DNA of 34,024 nucleotides from contig JAIDCZ010000002.1 in the NCBI GenBank assembly GCA_029055565.1, forward strand, positions 1 to 34,024, in the 5' to 3' direction. How positions within the stretch are numbered: position 1 is the first letter of the stretch; each line of letters opens with the position of its first letter. The DNA comes from Clostridiales bacterium (GTDB lineage: Bacteria > Bacillota > Clostridia > Christensenellales > Pumilibacteraceae). The notes beneath the pieces are model-generated. The model did not search any database. It worked only from the letters and a program-made list of their open reading frames with translations, and was not told where the DNA came from. The translations under genes were made by a program, and so were the position numbers. Positions 6,031 through 13,100 of the stretch are shown in pieces.

Positions 6031-7776
6031 ATGAAAAACGTTAATTTAAAAGTCAACGGCGTGCCCGTAACCGTTCCCGAGGGCACACGCATACTGGACG
6101 CGGCGATTAAGGCGGGATTCAATATTCCCACGCTGTGCTATATGAAAGACCTTTGCAACGAGAGCAGCTGCCGCGTTTGCGTAGTGGAAATTAAGAATAA
6201 CCGCAAGCTTATGACGGCGTGCTCCACCGTAGTAGCCGAGGGCATGGAAGTGTTTACCAACACGCCCAAGGTTCGCGCTTCGCGCAAAATCACGCTCGAG
6301 CTTATGCTCAGCAACCACCATAAGGAATGCCTCAGTTGCGTGCGTAGCGGCAAGTGCGAGCTTCAAAACCTCGCCACCGAGTACGGTTGCGATTACGCCA
6401 AGTACAGCGGCGAAATGAACGATTACGCCGTGGACGACGCCACGCCGTACCTCGTGCGCGACAACAATAAGTGCATACTTTGCCGTCGTTGCGTTGCGGT
6501 GTGTAACAAGGTTCAGACAGTTGGCGTTATCGACGCCGGCAACCGCGGTTTTGCTACCAAGATTGCCAGTCCGTTCGGCAAGAGCCTCAACGACGTTCCG
6601 TGCGTAGCGTGCGGTCAGTGCATCAACGTTTGTCCTACCGGCGCTCTGCGCGAAAAGGACAGCATTGCGGAAGTGGAAAAGCTTTTGGCAGACCCGAGCA
6701 AGACCGTTATCGTCGGCACCGCGCCGTCTGTACGCGCCGCGCTCGGCGAGGAGTTCGGCTATCCTATCGGCACGGACACCGAGGGCAAAATGGTTGCCGC
6801 ACTCAAGGCTATCGGCTTTGACAAGGTGTTCGACGTGGATATGGCCGCCGATATGACTATTATGGAGGAGGGCACCGAGTTCCTCGGCAGACTCAACGAC
6901 AAAAATGCTGTTCTGCCTATGATTACGTCGTGCAGTGCCGGCTGGATACGCTTTATCGAGTACAACTATCCCGAGCTGTTGCCCAATCTTTCCAGCTGCA
7001 AATCGCCGCAGCAGATGTTCGGCGCGATAATGAAAACGTACTACGCCGAAAAAATGGGCATTAACCCCAAAGATTTGGCCGTAGTCACCATTATGCCGTG
7101 CATTGCCAAAAAGTTCGAGCTTACCCGCGCCGACCAAAGCGCGGCTGTCGTGCCCGACATCGACGCGTCGCTCACCACCAGAGAGCTTGCGCGTATGATC
7201 AAAAACTACGGCATCAACTTTACCAAGCTTAATCCCAAAACCGAGTTTGACAACCCGATCGGAAAGGGCAGTACCGCAGGTCTTATATTCGGCGCTACCG
7301 GCGGCGTTATGGAGGCGGCGCTCCGCACCGTTGCCGAGGTTGCAACCGGCAAGACCCTCGATAATATCGACTTCAAGGCCGTTCGCGGCACCAAGGGTAT
7401 AAAGGAAGCTTCGGTCACGCTCAACGGTAAGCAGATTAACATTGCGGTTGCAAGCGGACTCGGCAACGCGCGCAAGCTTATGGAGGAGATTAAGGCCGGC
7501 AAGAGCAAATACCACTTTATCGAGATTATGGCTTGCCCCGGCGGTTGCGTAAACGGCGGCGGTCAGCCGATAGTAGACTCGCAAACACGCAACCTCGTTG
7601 ACGTAGCCAAGACCCGCGCCGGCGTGCTTTACAAAAAGGACAAAAAGGACGTGCTTCGCAAGTCCCACGAAAACCCGATTGTAAAGACCTTGTACAAGGA
7701 ATACTTTGGCGAACCCAACAGCCACAAGGCGCACGAGGTGCTTCACACCACGTACGTCAAGCGCGACAGATACTAA
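6031..7776 (+). CDS. hydA: [FeFe]-hydrogenase catalytic subunit HydA, with a serine at the proton-shuttle position
   Basis: 581 residues, close to the 574 of Clostridium pasteurianum CpI. It makes or oxidises H2 in the cytoplasm. Domains in order: plant-type [2Fe-2S] (C36, C47, C50, C64); His-Cys [4Fe-4S] (H96 or H97, C100, C103, C109); two-[4Fe-4S] ferredoxin domain (CILCRRC and CVACGQC stretches); H-cluster domain. The H-cluster ligands are C301 (TSCSAGW), C357 (MPCIAKKFE), C502 and C506 (MACPGGC, followed by NGGGQP). The canonical L1 motif is TSCCPxW. Here its second Cys, C299 of CpI, which shuttles protons to the cluster, is S302, and the next Pro is Ala. The other proton-path regions (TIMEE, NLSS) are kept. 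There is no extra C-terminal [2Fe-2S] domain as in Thermotoga HydA. Last gene of the operon. The maturases HydEFG are not in the window. Confidence 0.96.
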   Translation: MKNVNLKVNGVPVTVPEGTRILDAAIKAGFNIPTLCYMKDLCNESSCRVCVVEIKNNRKLMTACSTVVAEGMEVFTNTPKVRASRKITLELMLSNHHKECLSCVRSGKCELQNLATEYGCDYAKYSGEMNDYAVDDATPYLVRDNNKCILCRRCVAVCNKVQTVGVIDAGNRGFATKIASPFGKSLNDVPCVACGQCINVCPTGALREKDSIAEVEKLLADPSKTVIVGTAPSVRAALGEEFGYPIGTDTEGKMVAALKAIGFDKVFDVDMAADMTIMEEGTEFLGRLNDKNAVLPMITSCSAGWIRFIEYNYPELLPNLSSCKSPQQMFGAIMKTYYAEKMGINPKDLAVVTIMPCIAKKFELTRADQSAAVVPDIDASLTTRELARMIKNYGINFTKLNPKTEFDNPIGKGSTAGLIFGATGGVMEAALRTVAEVATGKTLDNIDFKAVRGTKGIKEASVTLNGKQINIAVASGLGNARKLMEEIKAGKSKYHFIEIMACPGGCVNGGGQPIVDSQTRNLVDVAKTRAGVLYKKDKKDVLRKSHENPIVKTLYKEYFGEPNSHKAHEVLHTTYVKRDRY

Positions 7777-7784
7777 ACCAATTC

Positions 7785-7805
7785 AGAATGCAGAATTAAG
7801 AATTA
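7785..7805 (+). repeat. Heptamer array AGAATNN x3 after hydA
   Basis: Three head-to-tail 7-bp units: AGAATGC, AGAATTA, AGAATTA. The array begins 8 nt after the hydA stop codon. The same array type occurs after two other stop codons in the window (9018 and 23240) and inverted at 9084. Confidence 0.8.
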
Positions 7806-7816
7806 GGATTTAAATC

Positions 7817-7848
7817 AAACGCCCACCGCATATACGCGGTGGGCGTTT
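7817..7848 (+). terminator. Terminator of the hydrogenase operon
   Basis: Perfect 13-bp GC-rich stem (7817-7829 with 7836-7848) and a 6-nt loop. It ends in only three T residues before AGCG, so the U-tract is short. Confidence 0.7.
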
Positions 7849-7870
7849 AGCGTTCGCCGCTTTTTATGTG

Positions 7871-7899
7871 TTGACAATTATTTATATTTTTGGTATTAT
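7871..7899 (+). promoter_or_regulatory. Promoter of the metallophosphoesterase gene, leaderless geometry
   Basis: TTGACA (7871-7876), 17 bp, TATTAT (7894-7899), nine bases before the ATG at 7909. An alternative -10, TATACT (7897-7902), would sit six bases before the ATG but with a 20-bp spacer. No Shine-Dalgarno sequence can fit between the -10 and the ATG. Confidence 0.75.
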
Positions 7900-7908
7900 A
7901 CTGTCAAT

Positions 7909-9018
7909 ATGTGGATACTGATTTTCGGCATTGCAATAATAGCGGCTGCGGCGGGTTTTGCGTATTTGTGTAACCGCGTTTATCGGCTTTTGCCTGCGGA
8001 AAATCGGCTCGTACCTAAATACAAAAAACGGTTGCGAATATTCACTGCCGTTTGTGCGGTATTGATTATAGTGTTGTTTTTCGCCGCATTACTCGGTTAC
8101 GTAAACGCGGCGGTTGTCGTTATTCACTTAACAGTATTTTGGCTGCTTGCCGATTTGATTTTTTACGTAGTAAAAAAGCTTTCCGGCAAACGCCTTTTTA
8201 GGCTGTCGAGCTGTGTGGCGGTCGTAACTGCGTTTATATACTTGGTAGTTGGATTCGCGCTTGCCAACAACGTATGGGTTACGCGCTATACCGTTTATAC
8301 CGACAAGGACGTGAACTTGCGCATAGTTATGTTTGCCGATTCTCACGTCGGCGCAACCTTTAACGGCGAGGAGTTTAGGCAATACGTCAAGCAAATGCAA
8401 AGCTACAATCCCGATATAGTAGTAATAGCGGGAGACTACGTGGACGACGATACGTCGCGCAAGGATATGGTTGACGCGTGCGCGGCGCTCGGCACGCTTA
8501 AAACCACCTACGGCGTGTATTACGCATTCGGCAATCATGACAAGGGTTACTACGACAATTCAAACCGCGGCTACACCGGCGACGATCTTATTGCCGAGCT
8601 TACCAAAAACGGCGTTATCGTTTTGCAAGACGAAATAGCCGATTGCGGCGATTTTTACGTAGTAGGCCGCAACGACAGTTCGGAAATCGAACGCGGCGAC
8701 GGTAGGCAAGATATAAGCGATTTGGTAGGTGGTATCGATAAAGACAAATATTCTATCGTGATAAACCACCAGCCGACCGACTACGCCGCGGAAAGCAAGG
8801 CAAACGTTGACTTGGTTTTGTCCGGTCACACTCACGGCGGGCAAATGATACCTATTGGGCTTATCAGCGACATGTTCGGTCTTAACGATAGAGTGTACGG
8901 CTGGGAAAAGCGGGACAATACCGATTTTATAGTTACCTCGGGCATAGCCGACTGGGCGTTCAAGTTTAAAATCGGTTGCGTGTCGGAGTTCGTCGTTATA
9001 GACGTTAAGAATAATTAA
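7909..9018 (+). CDS. Membrane-anchored calcineurin-like metallophosphoesterase (YaeI/YkuE type)
   Basis: 369 residues. The N-terminal ~125 residues contain about four hydrophobic helices (roughly 1-22, 42-62, 68-90 and 104-125). A calcineurin-like phosphoesterase domain follows. All metal-binding motifs are present in order: D144-S-H146, G-D176, G-N209-H210-D211, H287 within NHQP, and G-H307-T-H309-G. These would hold two divalent metals and hydrolyse a phosphomonoester or diester. The nearest remembered relatives are YaeI and YkuE, membrane-associated phosphohydrolases linked to lipid or envelope substrates; the actual substrate is unknown. The gene has its own promoter, with the -10 nine bases before the ATG, so it is probably leaderless. 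The stop codon overlaps the first unit of a heptamer array. Confidence 0.9.
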   Translation: MWILIFGIAIIAAAAGFAYLCNRVYRLLPAENRLVPKYKKRLRIFTAVCAVLIIVLFFAALLGYVNAAVVVIHLTVFWLLADLIFYVVKKLSGKRLFRLSSCVAVVTAFIYLVVGFALANNVWVTRYTVYTDKDVNLRIVMFADSHVGATFNGEEFRQYVKQMQSYNPDIVVIAGDYVDDDTSRKDMVDACAALGTLKTTYGVYYAFGNHDKGYYDNSNRGYTGDDLIAELTKNGVIVLQDEIADCGDFYVVGRNDSSEIERGDGRQDISDLVGGIDKDKYSIVINHQPTDYAAESKANVDLVLSGHTHGGQMIPIGLISDMFGLNDRVYGWEKRDNTDFIVTSGIADWAFKFKIGCVSEFVVIDVKNN

Positions 9019-9111
9019 GAATTCAGAATTAAGAATTAGCGCGGTATGCCGTAAAATTTCTACAAAAATCTTTTCTTTGTTTTTAATTCTGCATTCTGCA
9101 TTCTTAATTCT
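9018..9111. repeat. Facing heptamer arrays forming an imperfect inverted repeat
   Basis: Three forward units (AGAATTC, AGAATTA, AGAATTA at 9018-9038) face four units in reverse orientation (9084-9111: TAATTCT, GCATTCT, GCATTCT, TAATTCT), with 45 bp between. The arms can pair, and a run of A residues follows on the plus strand. A T-rich stretch lies inside the loop. It may act as a poor terminator for the phosphoesterase gene. Confidence 0.75.
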
Positions 9112-9126
9112 GCATTAAAAAAATAC

Positions 9127-9155
9127 TTGATTTAACGGTTGCGTTATGGTATAAT
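9127..9155 (+). promoter_or_regulatory. Promoter of the yggS-sepF-lspA-rluD-pyrB-pyrC operon
   Basis: TTGATT (9127-9132), 17 bp, TATAAT (9150-9155). The start site would be near 9162, about 11 nt before the ATG. GAGG stands only three bases before the ATG, which is too close for a normal Shine-Dalgarno interaction. Initiation is therefore probably weakly SD-dependent. Confidence 0.7.
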
Positions 9156-9172
9156 TATAGTCGGCGAGGATT

Positions 9173-9835
9173 ATGGTTCCGTTCGATATAAAACGCAATA
9201 TACAGACCGTGCTGAGCAATATCGAGCGCGCGGCGGCGGGCGTTGAAATTACCGTCGTGGGCGCGACTAAAACCGTCCCGCCGGAAGTTATTAACGTTGC
9301 GCTGGAAAACGGCATTACGGCAGTCGGCGAAAACCGCGTTCAAGAGTACTTGGCCAAGCGTGACGCCGTAAAACCCGCCGATTGGCACTTTATAGGCACT
9401 TTGCAGACCAACAAGGCAAAATACCTCGTGGGAAGCGTGGCGCTCATACAGTCTGTAAATTCGCGCGGATTAGCGGATGAAATATCACGGCTGGCAATCA
9501 AGCGCGGCGTCGTGCAAGACGTTTTGCTCGAGGTCAACGCGGCGGGCGAAAGCTCCAAAACCGGCGCGAACTTAGACGAAGTGCAAGCGCTTGCGGAGTA
9601 CGTGCAAGGCCTAAAAGGCGTACGCGTGCGCGGACTGATGTCCATGCCGCCTAAGGGCGCGGACGACGAAGTATACCGCAAGCTGCGCGATTTGTACGAA
9701 ACTCTTGCGCGCGGCAAAACCGACTTTGACGTACTGTCTGTCGGTATGAGCGTCGATTACGAACGCGCTATTCACTTTGGCAGTAATATGGTTAGGATTG
9801 GCTCCGCACTGTTCGGAGCGCGGCAATACGAGTAG
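9173..9835 (+). CDS. yggS: YggS/YlmE family PLP-binding homeostasis protein
   Basis: 220 residues, a PLP-binding TIM-barrel protein of the YBL036c/YggS family. It is not an enzyme in the usual sense; it buffers pyridoxal 5'-phosphate and affects amino-acid metabolism. The PLP-lysine is K33 in VGATKTV. Other family blocks are present: GENRVQEY, WHFIGTLQTNK, LLEVNAAGESSKTG, RGLMSMPP, LSVGMSVDYERAI, and the phosphate-binding end VRIGSALFG. The length is normal. It heads a tight operon with sepF next, exactly as ylmE-ylmF in Bacillus. In this genome the usual neighbours ylmG, ylmH, divIVA and ileS are missing between sepF and lspA, so the string is condensed. Confidence 0.95.
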   Translation: MVPFDIKRNIQTVLSNIERAAAGVEITVVGATKTVPPEVINVALENGITAVGENRVQEYLAKRDAVKPADWHFIGTLQTNKAKYLVGSVALIQSVNSRGLADEISRLAIKRGVVQDVLLEVNAAGESSKTGANLDEVQALAEYVQGLKGVRVRGLMSMPPKGADDEVYRKLRDLYETLARGKTDFDVLSVGMSVDYERAIHFGSNMVRIGSALFGARQYE

Positions 9836-9844
9836 GGGTACAAC

Positions 9845-10399
9845 ATGGCAAACGAAGATTTTTTTGAAAACTTTTTGCGGAATTCGAGCAACTATAACGG
9901 CGGACTCGAATACTACGAGGATACGCACGACGCGTACGGAAATTATATTGGGCCGCGCCCCGCGCAAAACGGAGGTGCGCCGCAGTATACTGCGCCCGTT
10001 CAAGGTACTACCGACGCGGCGCAACGCACCGAGCAGAACCTTAACAACCCCACTCAAATTTACAGTACCGTGCCCGCCAACAACAATGCTAAGCAATCCA
10101 AAGGCAAGCCGTTACCCACGACGGCCGACGGTATTGCGGCACAGCTCAACAAAAAATTCGTTATTTACCGTCCGCGCACCACTGCGGACGTGGAACAGCT
10201 GATAGCGTATCTTAGGCGCGGCGAGCCGGCGCTCGTCGACCTCGATCCCATTTCCGATACTCCCGACGCGCAACGGCTGATGGACTTTACCTCGGGCGCG
10301 GCTTACGCGCTGGGCGACAGAGTTATCACCGTGCGGCGCAATCTGTTTTTGATTACTCCCGATACCATGGACGTGCTTAAGCCGGAGAGCGATAGTTAG
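9845..10399 (+). CDS. sepF: Cell division protein SepF
   Basis: 184 residues. SepF forms curved polymers that tie FtsZ to the membrane at the septum. The conserved C-terminal domain occupies about residues 100-180: FVIYRPRTTADVEQLI, then PALVDLDPISDTPDAQRLMDF, then SGAAYALGDRVITV and FLITP. The N-terminal ~95 residues are a low-complexity linker rich in Asn, Gln, Pro and Thr, as usual for SepF. The usual membrane-binding N-terminal amphipathic helix is represented by ANEDFFENFLRN, which is short and acidic. AGGGGT precedes the ATG. The stop codon overlaps the GTG start of lspA by one base. The position after yggS supports the call strongly. Confidence 0.9.
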   Translation: MANEDFFENFLRNSSNYNGGLEYYEDTHDAYGNYIGPRPAQNGGAPQYTAPVQGTTDAAQRTEQNLNNPTQIYSTVPANNNAKQSKGKPLPTTADGIAAQLNKKFVIYRPRTTADVEQLIAYLRRGEPALVDLDPISDTPDAQRLMDFTSGAAYALGDRVITVRRNLFLITPDTMDVLKPESDS

Positions 10400-11274
10400 T
10401 GGCAAGCGGTTTTAAAAACAAGGTCCAAGTCGTTTGGGCTTTTATCAAGCGCGTGGCAATAAAGGTTTTCAATTACCTTAAGGTCGCCAAAATGGAATGG
10501 ATAGTAATGATATCCGTTTTTATTATCGATCTCGTTGCCAAATCGCTGGTGGAAAACTTTTTGGAATTCGACGCGACGGTGCCGCTTATTCCGTACTTTT
10601 TGAACGCGCACAAGGTTCACAACTATTCGGCGGCGTTCGGGTCGAGCTGGCTACGCAGTTGGATGGGCAACATCGGTTCGCGCATATTCTTTTGCGTTTT
10701 TGCGGTTGCGGCGTCGGTCGCGTTTATACTCGTACTGATACGCAACAAGGGCAAGAGCAAGGTATTCCGCATAGCGGTGGCGCTGTTCGTTGCGGGCGCT
10801 ATGGGCAATTGCATAGACCGTATGGCGCTCGGTTACGTGCGCGACTTTATTGAGTTTGAATACTTCGGTCTGACCATTGCCGGCAGTAAAACTTGGGCGT
10901 ACATATTCAATATAGCCGACGTCGCGCTCGTTACCGGCGTACTGCTTATCGTGTTCTACTTTATATTCTTGTACCGCGATAACGACAAGAAAAAGATAGA
11001 GTTCACCATAGATTCCGAACCGACCGGCGAGGTTAGCGTAGGCGGCGCGGTCAACCGTTCGAAAGCAGTCGGTAAAGCCGACGGCGCGGGCGATAACGAC
11101 GAAGATAAATCGGACGAAAACAAAGATACCGTTACTGACGGTACGGCAATAGAAAATACTGCGGACGAGAATGCAATATCCGAAAACGCGGCGACGGACG
11201 ATTCCGAACCCATAAGCGGCGGCGACGATATTGCAGAGCAAATCGAAGCGAGCGGCGAGGACGAGACCGACTGA
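10399..11274 (+). CDS. lspA: Lipoprotein signal peptidase LspA with long acidic C-terminal tail
   Basis: 291 residues; typical LspA has 150-170. It cleaves signal peptides of lipidated prolipoproteins in the membrane, and the lipoproteins at 16119 and 17542 would be substrates. The core (about 34-195) has four TM helices. The catalytic aspartates are D140 (GNCIDRM) and D174 (FNIADVA); NYSAAFG and RDFIEF are also present. The GTG start at 10399 overlaps the sepF stop and is served by GGAGAG nine bases upstream. It gives a basic N-terminal extension of about 30 residues before the first helix. From about residue 195 onward a hydrophilic tail of about 95 residues follows, rich in Asp, Glu, Ala, Asn and Ser. 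It would lie in the cytoplasm and I know no counterpart. The last codon overlaps the rluD start (ATGA). Confidence 0.93.
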   Translation: MASGFKNKVQVVWAFIKRVAIKVFNYLKVAKMEWIVMISVFIIDLVAKSLVENFLEFDATVPLIPYFLNAHKVHNYSAAFGSSWLRSWMGNIGSRIFFCVFAVAASVAFILVLIRNKGKSKVFRIAVALFVAGAMGNCIDRMALGYVRDFIEFEYFGLTIAGSKTWAYIFNIADVALVTGVLLIVFYFIFLYRDNDKKKIEFTIDSEPTGEVSVGGAVNRSKAVGKADGAGDNDEDKSDENKDTVTDGTAIENTADENAISENAATDDSEPISGGDDIAEQIEASGEDETD

Positions 11275-12173
11275 TGACTACCGTTTACTGCACCGAGGGC
11301 GGCGCGAGGCTGGACGTGTTCCTATCCGACGAAACGGATATTTCGCGGTCGCATATAAAAAAATTGATTGACGGCGGCAGTGTTTTGATCGGCGGTGTGC
11401 CGGCGGTCAAGGCGGGACAGATAGTCAAAACCGGCGACAGCGTGTCGTTTGAGGACGAGGCGGAAAGTGACGGAAGTATTATTCCGCAAGACATTCCGCT
11501 GGACGTCGTGTACGAGGACGACGATATTGCGGTTATCAATAAACAGCGCAATCTCGTGGTTCATCCGGGTGCGGGCAACAAAAGCGGCACGCTGGTAAAC
11601 GCGCTCGTGTACAAGTACGGCGATAGGCTTTCCTCGGCGTACGGCGCGGTGCGTGCGGGTATAGTACATAGACTGGACAAGGATACTACCGGCCTTATAG
11701 TAGTTGCCAAAACCGATTTTGCGCACGCGGCGCTCGGTAAGCAGTTTGCGGAACATACCGTAAAAAAGTTGTACCACGCCGTGCTCGATGGCAATCTAAA
11801 AAGCGACTGCGGCACGGTAGACGCGCCTATCGGTCGGGACAAAAAGAACAGACTTAAAATGGCGGTCGTGCCGGACGGCAGACGCGCCGTAACAAAATAC
11901 ACCGTGATAGAGCGGTTCAAAAACAACTGCTATACGGAGTTCGAGCTTTGCACCGGCCGAACGCACCAGATACGCGTACACTCGGCGTATCTGCACCATC
12001 CGGTGTCGTGCGATCCGACGTACGGCGGGAGCAGCCTTGGCGCAAGCGGACAGCTTTTGCATTCCGCAGTGCTCAGCTTGCGGCATCCGCGTTCGGGCGA
12101 GCAAATGACGTTTGCCGCGCCCGAGCCGCCAGATTTTTTGCAGATACTGGAAAAACTTCGAGCCAAAGGCTAA
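11274..12173 (+). CDS. rluD: RluD-type 23S rRNA pseudouridine synthase
   Basis: 299 residues, RluA/RluD family. It isomerises uridine to pseudouridine in 23S rRNA. An N-terminal S4 RNA-binding domain (about 1-62, RLDVFLSDETDISRSHIKKL) is followed by the catalytic domain, with the signature HRLDKDTTGL containing the catalytic D135. The downstream family blocks KLYHAVLDG, GRTHQIRVH and LLHSAVLSL are present. It corresponds to ylyB of the Bacillus lspA-ylyB-pyr cluster. The start overlaps the lspA stop as ATGA, suggesting translational coupling. The length is normal. The exact target uridines cannot be told from sequence, and YlyB-type naming would be equally valid. Confidence 0.94.
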   Translation: MTTVYCTEGGARLDVFLSDETDISRSHIKKLIDGGSVLIGGVPAVKAGQIVKTGDSVSFEDEAESDGSIIPQDIPLDVVYEDDDIAVINKQRNLVVHPGAGNKSGTLVNALVYKYGDRLSSAYGAVRAGIVHRLDKDTTGLIVVAKTDFAHAALGKQFAEHTVKKLYHAVLDGNLKSDCGTVDAPIGRDKKNRLKMAVVPDGRRAVTKYTVIERFKNNCYTEFELCTGRTHQIRVHSAYLHHPVSCDPTYGGSSLGASGQLLHSAVLSLRHPRSGEQMTFAAPEPPDFLQILEKLRAKG

Positions 12174-12182
12174 GGAGATACG

Positions 12183-13100
12183 ATGAAACGCAAGGACATA
12201 CTCGGTATTAAGGATTTAACGCGTGCGGAGATTAACGAGATACTTTCCACCGCCGACGTTATGCGCGACATGATAGACCGCGGGGAAAAGAGCAACGCGT
12301 TGCGCGGCAAAAGCGTTGCTACGCTATTTTGCGAAAGCTCCGTGCGCACGCGCATTTCGTTCGAGACTGCGGCAAAAAACCTCGGCGCTTCGGTAAGCGA
12401 CTTGCCTCTTGCCATGCCGTCCGTGCAAAACGGCGAATCGCTGATAGACGCCGGCATGACGCTCGACGCGCTCAAGACCGACGTAATAGTACTGCGGCAC
12501 TCTGTTGCCGGCAGCTGCAAGCTGCTTGCGGAAAACGTAAACGCTTCGGTTATCAACGCCGGCGACGGCTTGAACGAGCATCCGTCGCAAGCGCTTTCGG
12601 ACGGCCTTACTGCGCGACGGCACTTCGGCAACGTGGACGGCAAAAGGGTGGTTATAGTAGGCGACGTCAAGCATTCACGGGTCGCGCGCAGTGACGCGAT
12701 ACTTTTCGGCATGCTCGGCGCAAAGGTCACAGTGTGTGCGCCGTACTCGATGTTGCCTTGCGGCATAGACGGCTTTGGTTGCGACGTGGAAACGGATTTT
12801 GATAAGGCGATACTCGGCGCGGATATAATAGTGCCGTTGCGCGTTGGGCGCAAGAGTATGGACGGCGCGTACTTTTCCGCGCAAGAGTACGATGAATACT
12901 ACGGCGTTACGCAAAAGCGTTTGGAGCTTTGCTCGGACGACTGCATAGTAATGCACTTCGGCTCGCTAAACCGCGGCTCGGAAATACGTGGCGACGTATC
13001 GGGCGACCGCAGTAGCATGATTTCGGAGCAAGTGACAAACGGCGTTGCCGTGCGCATGGCTATGCTCGATCTCTTGGTAAACGGAGATAATAAATTATGA
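12183..13100 (+). CDS. pyrB: Aspartate carbamoyltransferase-like protein with altered active site
   Basis: 305 residues, transcarbamoylase fold. PyrB normally joins carbamoyl phosphate and aspartate in pyrimidine synthesis. Conserved blocks: FCESSVRTRISFE, VLRHS, NAGDGLNEHPSQALSDGLT, GDVKHSRVARS and NRGSEI. Five positions usually fixed in aspartate carbamoyltransferases differ. STRTR is SVRTR (V54). The loop lysine of SVQKGE (Lys84 of E. coli) is N83. After the conserved R220, the Gln of the RxQ motif (Gln231 of E. coli) is G222. In the HPxP loop both prolines are replaced (F259 and S261). The comparison is with the Bacillus and E. coli sequences from memory. The remaining motifs and the operon position fit PyrB. 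The enzyme may be divergent but active, have shifted substrate use, or be impaired. No pyrI or pyrR gene is adjacent. Good ribosome site GGAG; its end overlaps pyrC. Confidence 0.85.
   Translation: MKRKDILGIKDLTRAEINEILSTADVMRDMIDRGEKSNALRGKSVATLFCESSVRTRISFETAAKNLGASVSDLPLAMPSVQNGESLIDAGMTLDALKTDVIVLRHSVAGSCKLLAENVNASVINAGDGLNEHPSQALSDGLTARRHFGNVDGKRVVIVGDVKHSRVARSDAILFGMLGAKVTVCAPYSMLPCGIDGFGCDVETDFDKAILGADIIVPLRVGRKSMDGAYFSAQEYDEYYGVTQKRLELCSDDCIVMHFGSLNRGSEIRGDVSGDRSSMISEQVTNGVAVRMAMLDLLVNGDNKL

Noticed and set aside
4837-7746. Long antisense reading frames opposite hydB and hydA (363 and 566 codons)
   Set aside because: They lie entirely opposite well-conserved hydrogenase genes, resemble no family, have biased composition, and arise from codon bias of the real genes.
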